A stretch of DNA of 10,619 nucleotides, from NCBI GenBank assembly GCA_046724665.1, contig JBKOWZ010000120.1, positions 1 through 10,619 on the forward strand, written 5' to 3'. The notes beneath the pieces are model-generated. The model was not told the origin of the DNA and made no database searches. It saw only the letters and a list, made by a program, of their open reading frames with translations. Made by a program: the position numbers and the translations under genes. Position 1 is the stretch's first letter, and each line of letters begins with the position of its first letter. This document shows positions 6,098 through 10,619 of this stretch, piece after piece. This stretch comes from Actinocrinis sp046724665. Lineage in GTDB: Bacteria; Actinomycetota; Actinomycetes; Streptomycetales; Catenulisporaceae.

Positions 6098-6104
6098 CAC
6101 TGGT

Positions 6105-6542
6105 ATGCCCACGATCAAGAGAGGTCTGCGCCGAAGGGCGATCACGTTCTGGTCGGCCGTGTCCGTCGTGCTGCTGTTCGCCGCCGCCGTGCCGTCGTCC
6201 GCCTCGGCCGACACTTCGCGCACCTTTAACCTGGCGCTGACCTGCGGATATCAGGGCCTGCCGTACGGCCTGAGCGTCAACAACGGCTCCGGCTGGTACT
6301 ACCCGAGCGGTTCGAGCTACGCGTCCGGGAACGTCAAGTACTTCTCCGTCTACATCCCGGCGAGCGCCACCATGATCGAGGTGAACACCTCCTGCGACGG
6401 CATCAGTACTTCGCCGCAGAGCTACTTCACCAGCATCACCGCCGGGACCTCGACGATCAACGCGACCGGGAACTGTTACGCGTACAACTACTACGGCTAC
6501 TGGTACAACAACTGCACCATCACGTCGTTGAGTTACAGCTGA
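6105..6542 (+). CDS. Small Tyr/Ser/Asn-rich secreted protein with four cysteines
   Basis: This 145-residue protein has a clear Sec-type signal peptide: a basic KRGLRRR start, a hydrophobic core (about 14-28) and SSASA-D cleavage near residue 35. The mature part is about 110 residues, rich in Tyr, Ser, Asn and Thr, with cysteines at 47, 97, 124 and 137. These could give two disulfides. It looks like a compact beta sandwich exported to the surface or medium. A cluster of aromatics (AYNYYGYWYNNC) near the C-terminus could bind glycans or self-associate. I do not recognise the family. Its codon and residue make-up is less GC-rich than its neighbours. It has its own 123-bp upstream gap and ends at a strong hairpin, so it is probably a monocistron. 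Confidence 0.83.
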   Translation: MPTIKRGLRRRAITFWSAVSVVLLFAAAVPSSASADTSRTFNLALTCGYQGLPYGLSVNNGSGWYYPSGSSYASGNVKYFSVYIPASATMIEVNTSCDGISTSPQSYFTSITAGTSTINATGNCYAYNYYGYWYNNCTITSLSYS

Positions 6543-6573
6543 CCACTGACCGCCGACCGGTTCGAAGCACATC

Positions 6574-6607
6574 CGGGTGGCTGCGCAGGCTTCTGCGCGG
6601 CCACCCG
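6574..6607. terminator. Strong bidirectional hairpin between convergent genes
   Basis: A 15-bp stem pairs 6574-6588 with 6593-6607 around the loop GCTT. All pairs are Watson-Crick except one T-G wobble. It lies between the stops of the Tyr-rich gene (6542) and the DUF385 gene (6625), which face each other. There is no T-tract on either side. U-less hairpins of this kind are common at actinobacterial gene ends, so it probably serves both transcripts. Confidence 0.8.
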
Positions 6608-6624
6608 CCGGCGTTGCTGCGGCG

Positions 6625-7110
6625 TTATTGCAGCGTCAGCTTGAACGCCCGGGCGCCGGACTGCCAGGCCGCCCGCAGGTCGTCGGCGTTCGGGGTGCCG
6701 TCCTGGTCCAGGTGGACCTTGTTGAAGTTCGCGAAGTTGCGGTTGGCGCGGCACATCACCCGGTAGATCTCGACGACGCCCTGCTCGTCCTTGACCACCT
6801 CGACGTTCGCGGTGCGCCGCTTGCCCTTGTACTTCACCTCGATCGGCTCACCGGTGCGCAGGTTCTTGCCCCAGGCGAAGGGCGTGCCGACGAGCAGCGC
6901 GCCCTCGTGCTCCGTATAGGCGACGGGCAGCGCGTATTGGCGGCCCGACTTGCGGCCCACGAAGTGCAGCGTGACCAGGTACCTGCCGATGCCGTTGGCG
7001 ACGCCCGGCGTGCTCAGCAGTCCCCGCACGATGACGTTGGCGACACCCTGAAACGCCAACTTCTGCGCACGCGGCCCCTGAGCAGGGGCGGAAGAAGTCT
7101 CGGAGCTCAT
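6625..7110 (-). CDS. DUF385-type (F420-dependent) nitroreductase/quinone reductase family protein
   Basis: This 161-residue protein fits the split-barrel DUF385 family, the F420H2-dependent quinone/nitroreductase (Ddn-like, FDOR-A) class. The pattern LHFVGRKSGRQYALPVAY (48-65) is the family's cofactor-phosphate-binding strand-turn, with GRKSG at 52-56. It is followed by LLVGTPFAWGKNLRTGEPIEVKYKGKRRTANVE. The family acts in the cytosol or at the inner membrane face, using F420H2 to reduce quinones or nitro compounds. The first about 15 residues are disordered. ATG 7110 has no Shine-Dalgarno sequence but has a promoter placed for a leaderless start. F420 use is inferred from family likeness, and some members bind heme or other ligands. 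Confidence 0.83.
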   Translation of the reverse strand: MSSETSSAPAQGPRAQKLAFQGVANVIVRGLLSTPGVANGIGRYLVTLHFVGRKSGRQYALPVAYTEHEGALLVGTPFAWGKNLRTGEPIEVKYKGKRRTANVEVVKDEQGVVEIYRVMCRANRNFANFNKVHLDQDGTPNADDLRAAWQSGARAFKLTLQ

Positions 7111-7116
7111 GTCTCG

Positions 7117-7145
7117 ACGCTAGACCTCGTGCGCGCACCCGGCAA
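7117..7145 (-). promoter_or_regulatory. Promoter of the DUF385 gene (leaderless)
   Basis: On the minus strand TTGCCG (7140-7145) and TAGCGT (7117-7122) are 17 bp apart, and six bases (CGAGAC) separate the -10 box from ATG 7110. The layout predicts a transcript that starts at the start codon. It is the best promoter I could place in the window. Confidence 0.6.
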
Positions 7146-7156
7146 CGCGAGCGGGC

Positions 7157-7189
7157 GATCCCCAGGAGATTCCCAGAGGATTCCCAGGC
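7157..7189. promoter_or_regulatory. Three tandem 11-bp repeats, likely operator
   Basis: GATCCCCAGGA (7157-7167), GATTCCCAGAG (7168-7178) and GATTCCCAGGC (7179-7189) run head to tail with a shared GATYCCCAG core. The 11-bp period, about one helical turn, and the position 11 bp upstream of the -35 (about -47 to -79 from the predicted start) are those of OmpR/PhoB-type response regulator sites. The regulator is not in this window, and its identity is unknown. Confidence 0.65.
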
Positions 7190-7231
7190 AATCGTGAGCT
7201 GGTCGCAGTGCCTCGGCAGGCTGCCACGGCG

Positions 7232-7397
7232 CTAGAGCCTGTTTCAAAAGTCCCGTCGGGGTCGTGTCGCCTGTCACGCACGCTCGCCGCGTTGTCGGCA
7301 CGCCCCCATACCCCGGTATGGGGCCGCACCTCCGCCTAGCGACCGCACACGCCAGACACCACGCCCTCACCGACGCTACCTTTGAAACAGGCTCTAG
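7232..7397. mobile_element. MITE-like foldback element with CTAG flanks
   Basis: CTAGAGCCTGTTTCAAA at 7232-7248 is exactly inverted at 7381-7397. The similarity continues with mismatches to about 30 bases (through CGTCGG). The two halves also pair at the centre (7304-7323) and patchily between, so the whole unit folds back on itself. It has no transposase or other convincing gene. CTAG on both sides fits the YTAR target of IS5-type elements (158-bp core, 7236-7393). CTAG is itself palindromic, so a TA duplication with longer end repeats is equally possible. The right-hand CTAG contains the stop codon of the neighbouring ABC gene. Confidence 0.75.
7304..7323. repeat. Central hairpin of the foldback element
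   Basis: CCCCATAC and GTATGGGG form an eight-base stem with a four-base loop, within one base of the midpoint of the end repeats. It could also end transcription of the ABC operon, about 70 bp after its stop. Confidence 0.7.
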
Positions 7398-8080
7398 CCC
7401 TCGGTCTCGACGATGACTCCGTCGCGCAGGTCGAGGACGCGGTCCGCGATGTCCATCAGCGTACTGTCGTGCGTGGCCACGAGCGCGGTGGTGCCCTCGG
7501 CGCGCACGACGGTGCGCAGCAGCCGCATGATGTGCCGACCGGTCTCGGCGTCGAGCTGGCCGGTCGGCTCGTCGGCGATGAGCAGGCGCGGCCCGGCGGA
7601 CAGCGCGCGGGCGATGGCGACTCGCTGCTGCTGGCCGCCGGACAGCTCGTTGGGACGCTGCGCCGCGTGCCCGGACAGGCCCACCACGTCGAGCAGCCGG
7701 GCGACGCGCTCCTCGCGCCGCGCCGGGTCCATGCCCAGGATCCGCAGCGGCACGCCCGCGTTCTCGGCCGCCGACAGCGTCGGCAGCAGGCCGAAGGACT
7801 GGAAGACGAACGCCACCGTGGACCGGCGCAGCCGCAGCCGCTCGGACTCGCGCAGCGCGCTCAGTTCGTGGCCGTCCACGGTGACCGTGCCCGACGAGGG
7901 CCGGTCCAGGCCGCCGACGATGTTGAGCAGCGTGGTCTTGCCCGAGCCGGACCGGCCGCGCAGCGCGACGAGTTCGCCTTCCTCGATGGTGAACGACACT
8001 CCGCGCAGCGCATGCACGGCGACGCGACCCGAGCCGAACGTACGGGTGACATCGCGTACCGAGACGATGGCCGTGGTCAT
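7394..8080 (-). CDS. ABC transporter ATP-binding protein (MacB/LolD class)
   Basis: This 228-residue nucleotide-binding subunit has Walker A GRSGSGKTT (42-50), Q-loop Gln94 in FVFQSF, signature LSGGQ (146-150), Walker B LLIADEP with Asp170 and Glu171, and switch His204. Length and sequence fit the LolD/MacB class that pairs with FtsX-fold permeases for lipoprotein, peptide or antibiotic export or envelope control. The ATG overlaps the stop of the preceding ATPase gene as ATGA, so translation is coupled. The stop codon TAG lies inside the CTAG at the edge of the foldback element. The reading frame looks unchanged by that insertion. Its partner permease is probably the gene at 9081. The transported substrate cannot be told. 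Confidence 0.94.
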   Translation of the reverse strand: MTTAIVSVRDVTRTFGSGRVAVHALRGVSFTIEEGELVALRGRSGSGKTTLLNIVGGLDRPSSGTVTVDGHELSALRESERLRLRRSTVAFVFQSFGLLPTLSAAENAGVPLRILGMDPARREERVARLLDVVGLSGHAAQRPNELSGGQQQRVAIARALSAGPRLLIADEPTGQLDAETGRHIMRLLRTVVRAEGTTALVATHDSTLMDIADRVLDLRDGVIVETEG

Positions 8081-9084
8081 CCTTCGTTCTCTTCTCCATC
8101 GGGCTGCCGCTGCTCACGGCCGTCCGGCCAGACGCCGACGTGGTCCGCCGCCGACCGCAGCAGCACCCTGTCTCGCATGCCGAGCGGCTCGGTCATCTCC
8201 CGCGGCAGCTGGAGCCTGCCCGAGCGGTCCAGCACCGCGTACTCGACGACGCTGTGCGCCTCGCCGCCGTCCTCGTCCCGCTCTCGGTGCCGCAGCGTCT
8301 CAGTGCTCGTGCGGCCGTCGCGGATCGCCACGGTGCGCCGCACCTGCGAGGCCACCGAGCCGTCGTGCGTGACGATCAGAACCGTGACGCCGAGCTGCGT
8401 GTTCGCCGAGCGGATGGCGCCGAAGACCTCGGCGGCGGTCGCAGTGTCGAGCTCGCCGGTCGGCTCGTCGGCCAGCAGCAGCCGCGGCCGGTTCGCCAGC
8501 GCCACGCCGATCGCGACGCGCTGCTGCTCCCCGCCGGACATCCGGTCGGGGGTTAGGTCGCGGCAGTGCCCGACCCCCAGCAGCTCCAGCAGCTCCGCCG
8601 CGCGCCGGCGCCGCGGCCCGCGGCCGACGCCGGCCAGCCGCATCGGCATCGCGACGTTGTTCGCGGCGGCGAGGTATGGCAGCAGGTTGCGCGCCGCCTG
8701 CTGCCAGACGAAGCCGACCGTGTGGCGCCGGTACTCCAGCCGCTGGCGCGCCGTCATCGTGCCGAGGTCCTGACCGGCCACGCGCGCCACCCCGGCGGTG
8801 GGCGCGTCGAGCCCGGCGAGGATGTTCAGCAGCGTGGACTTGCCGCTGCCCGACGCGCCGACCAGCGCGGTGAGCTCGCCCTGCGCGACCACCAGGTCAA
8901 GCCCCTGCAAGGCCTGCACCCGCAGCCGGTCCACGGTGTAGATGCGGGTCAGCTGGTCGCAGGCGATCAACGCGTCCGCGCCGAACGCCGCCCGGCCGCC
9001 GCGCGCCTCGGCGGCCAGCGCCGCCACGCTCTGGCCGGGCTCGCTCCATCCCTCTTCGACCACTTCGTCAACCATGACGCTCAC
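8077..9084 (-). CDS. ABC transporter ATP-binding protein with AbrB-like C-terminal tail
   Basis: This 335-residue protein is about 100 residues longer than a plain LolD/MacB subunit. A low-complexity leader (1-35) precedes the nucleotide-binding domain. That domain has Walker A GASGSGKST (76-84), Gln128/Gln129 in FVWQQ, signature MSGGEQ (182-187), Walker B LLLADEP with Asp206 and Glu207, and switch His240. Residues about 281-320 (AVLDRSGRLQLPREM, LGMRDRVLL, DHVGVWP) resemble a SpoVT/AbrB swapped-hairpin domain. A charged tail follows. GTG 9084 was chosen because GGAG lies five bases upstream and it overlaps the permease stop as GTGA. ATG 9075 is the alternative. It may pair with the next ATPase as a heterodimer under one permease. 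Confidence 0.92.
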   Translation of the reverse strand: MSVMVDEVVEEGWSEPGQSVAALAAEARGGRAAFGADALIACDQLTRIYTVDRLRVQALQGLDLVVAQGELTALVGASGSGKSTLLNILAGLDAPTAGVARVAGQDLGTMTARQRLEYRRHTVGFVWQQAARNLLPYLAAANNVAMPMRLAGVGRGPRRRRAAELLELLGVGHCRDLTPDRMSGGEQQRVAIGVALANRPRLLLADEPTGELDTATAAEVFGAIRSANTQLGVTVLIVTHDGSVASQVRRTVAIRDGRTSTETLRHRERDEDGGEAHSVVEYAVLDRSGRLQLPREMTEPLGMRDRVLLRSAADHVGVWPDGREQRQPDGEENEG

Positions 9085-10619
9085 CAGTCTCCGGTGCGCA
9101 GCGCGCGGGCCAGGCCCCTGCGACGGCTGAGCGCCGTGTGCGCCAGCAGCGTCGCCAGCGCGGCCGCCACCAGGCCGGCCGCCGGCAACGCCACCAGCAC
9201 CGCGCCGGCCCGCAGGGGAACCGATACGGGCGAACCCGTGAACAGGGACAGATCGAGCCGCGGCCCGACGACCGGTGCCACCGACGCGGTCGCGACCACG
9301 CCGCCGAGCGCGGCCACGAGCAGCATCGGCAGCGTCTCGGCGAACGTCATCGCGCGCGTTCCCCGCCCGTCGAGCCCCAGGCAGCGCAGCCGGGTCAGCG
9401 CGGCCTCGCGCGCCCGCGCGTCGAGCGAGAGCGTCAGCAGGAGAACCAGCACGCTGAACAGCGCCGCGGCCGCGGAACCGGCGGCGAGCATTCGGTACGC
9501 GCCCGGTTGCAGCGACGAGCCGGGCAGGTTCCCGAGGGCCCCGGACCGCAGTGTCACCCGGGCTTCGCGCACGTGTCTCGCCGCGGCGACCAGCGCGGAT
9601 TCGTCGAGGGCTGAGCCACGCAGCGCGAGCACGTTCGCCGAGACGGCGTGCGCTGCCCAGGCCGGGACGAGCACGAAATCCGCGGCACCGGGCGCGACGG
9701 CGGATCTGGTCATGGTGCCGACCACCTGAACGGTCAGCGGTGCGGCGCCGGACAGTGACAACGCGACGGGGTCGTTGCCGAGTTCGTTCGCAAGGCGGGG
9801 CGAGGTCACGACGGGAACCGGCTCACCGATCGGCGGACGCGCGGCGAAGGCCGTCGGCAGCGCCGGTGCGGGGGTGCCCGTGAGCAGCGCCGCGTATGCG
9901 GCCGGATCGACCACGCTCGCGGTGAAGGTGTCCCTCGGCAACTCCTGCGGGAAGACGGCCCGCGTCACCTCGGCGGTGACGCTCGCCGTCGCGTGCGAGG
10001 CGGCGATGAGCGAGTGCTGAGTCGCCGGGGCGAGGCCTGCGCCGCCCGAGGCTCCCCCTCCTGAGACGCCGGCTCCTGCTGAGGCTTCTACCACGGCGTC
10101 GGCGCCGACGGCCGCCCACGACGCCGCCACCCCGCCCCGCGAGACCGCGTCCCGCAGCATCGGGCCGAAGGAGACGATGCCGAGCGTGAGTACGAGTGCG
10201 AAGATCGCGGTCGCGGTGCCCGGCCGGGGCCGGCTCGCCTGCGACAGCCCCAGGAACACGGCCGCTCCACGGCGCCGGCTCACGCCGCGGCGCGCCAGCC
10301 GGGTCGCCAGGGCGCTGCCATAGGGCGCGAGGACCGCGGGCGGCACCGCGATCAGCGCCGGGGACGCCGCGGCGAACAGGTCGATCGACGCGGACCCGCC
10401 CAACGGCCGCTGCGCCCGCAGCACCACGAGACCACCGATCGCCGCCGCCACCAGCGAGGCCTGCGCGACCCAGCGCCGCGCCCGCGCGTGCCGGCCGCCC
10501 GCCTGCTCCCGGCCCCGATCGGCTTGCGGGCGCGCGCCACGATGCAGCGCCACGGCGATCGCCGCCGGACCCGCCACGGCCACCACCGCGGTCGCCCCGG
10601 CGAACCACCAGGCCAGATC
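9081..10619 (-). CDS. FtsX-like ABC permease, 5' end beyond the window
   Basis: The frame is open to the right edge, so at least the first part is missing. 512 residues are visible. They show a helix at the edge (LAWWFAGATAVVAVAG), then two more hydrophobic stretches (WVAQASLVAAAIGGLVVL and the LIAVPPAVLAPYG region), then ATAIFALVLTLGIVSFG. A long extracytoplasmic domain follows, with a Gly/Ala-rich spacer (SAGAGVSGGGASGG). A C-terminal FtsX domain (PF02687 type) has three helices. RAREAALTRLRCLGLDGRGTR fits the FtsX cytoplasmic loop, where the ATPase docks. Full members have about 800-1000 residues and eight to ten helices. It overlaps the following ATPase gene by four bases. It probably exports a substrate or transmits force to the envelope; the substrate is unknown. 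Confidence 0.85.
   Translation of the reverse strand, partial: DLAWWFAGATAVVAVAGPAAIAVALHRGARPQADRGREQAGGRHARARRWVAQASLVAAAIGGLVVLRAQRPLGGSASIDLFAAASPALIAVPPAVLAPYGSALATRLARRGVSRRRGAAVFLGLSQASRPRPGTATAIFALVLTLGIVSFGPMLRDAVSRGGVAASWAAVGADAVVEASAGAGVSGGGASGGAGLAPATQHSLIAASHATASVTAEVTRAVFPQELPRDTFTASVVDPAAYAALLTGTPAPALPTAFAARPPIGEPVPVVTSPRLANELGNDPVALSLSGAAPLTVQVVGTMTRSAVAPGAADFVLVPAWAAHAVSANVLALRGSALDESALVAAARHVREARVTLRSGALGNLPGSSLQPGAYRMLAAGSAAAALFSVLVLLLTLSLDARAREAALTRLRCLGLDGRGTRAMTFAETLPMLLVAALGGVVATASVAPVVGPRLDLSLFTGSPVSVPLRAGAVLVALPAAGLVAAALATLLAHTALSRRRGLARALRTGDW

Noticed and set aside
5616..6572. Long open frame on the minus strand opposite the DUF4239 and Tyr-rich genes
   Set aside because: Its translation is low-complexity and has no motif. 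Both plus-strand genes beneath it have good ribosome binding sites, membrane or signal segments and family features.
7157..7189. CRISPR-like or satellite array
   Set aside because: Only three 11-bp units with no spacers, and their position next to a promoter favours an operator.
7382..8773. Long plus-strand frame across both ABC ATPase genes
   Set aside because: Antisense to two intact ATPases with all catalytic motifs; its product is Arg/Ser-rich and motif-free.
8566..9729. Long plus-strand frame opposite the ATPase and permease
   Set aside because: Shadow of the real minus-strand genes, with no recognisable domain.

Overview
The window is high-GC DNA with GC-ending codons, GTG starts, four-base start/stop overlaps, an Lsr2 nucleoid protein and a DUF385-type protein of the F420-dependent reductase class. 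Together these point to an actinobacterial chromosome, probably a filamentous or soil actinomycete. The genus cannot be named from the sequence alone. No rRNA, tRNA, CRISPR array, phage module or transposase gene was seen.

Layout. Positions 151-489 (+) encode Lsr2. It converges on a DUF4916/Nudix-like protein (556-1098, -). That gene diverges across 76 bp from an alpha/beta hydrolase (1175-1843, +), whose end overlaps by 17 bp the end of an NAD(P)-binding reductase (1827-2438, -). The reductase closes a probable three-gene minus-strand unit: a CxxC AhpD/CMD-type peroxidase (2915-3460), a small beta-rich unknown protein (2493-2852), then the reductase. Divergent from this unit is a METTL7-like methyltransferase (3568-4212, +). 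Then follow a secreted, C-terminally anchored protein (4296-5195, +) coupled to a DUF4239 membrane protein (5208-5981, +), and a small Tyr-rich secreted protein with four cysteines (6105-6542, +). A strong hairpin at 6574-6607 separates that gene from a convergent DUF385 reductase (6625-7110, -). The right third is a minus-strand ABC operon running permease, ATPase, ATPase (10619 to 7394). Its members are joined by four-base overlaps, and the permease is cut by the window edge.

The most unusual non-coding structure is at 7110-7397. A foldback, MITE-like element of about 160 bp sits exactly at the stop codon of the last ABC gene, with 17-bp perfect end repeats and a hairpin at its centre. Next to it are three head-to-tail 11-bp repeats, then a -35/-10 pair placed six bases before the DUF385 start codon. 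Three other genes also lack a clear ribosome binding site and carry a TACGNT box 6-8 bases before their start codon, which suggests leaderless transcripts.

Themes. The centre-left genes look like thiol/peroxide and xenobiotic chemistry (AhpD-like peroxidase, thiol-methyltransferase-like enzyme, reductase, hydrolase), and the DUF385 protein is another redox enzyme. The middle is cell envelope. The right end is a MacB/FtsX-type exporter or envelope-remodelling ABC system. I do not see one clear new multi-gene system. The best leads are the regulatory/MITE region, the AbrB-like tail on one ABC ATPase, the orphan beta module in the redox unit, and the secreted proteins of unknown function.
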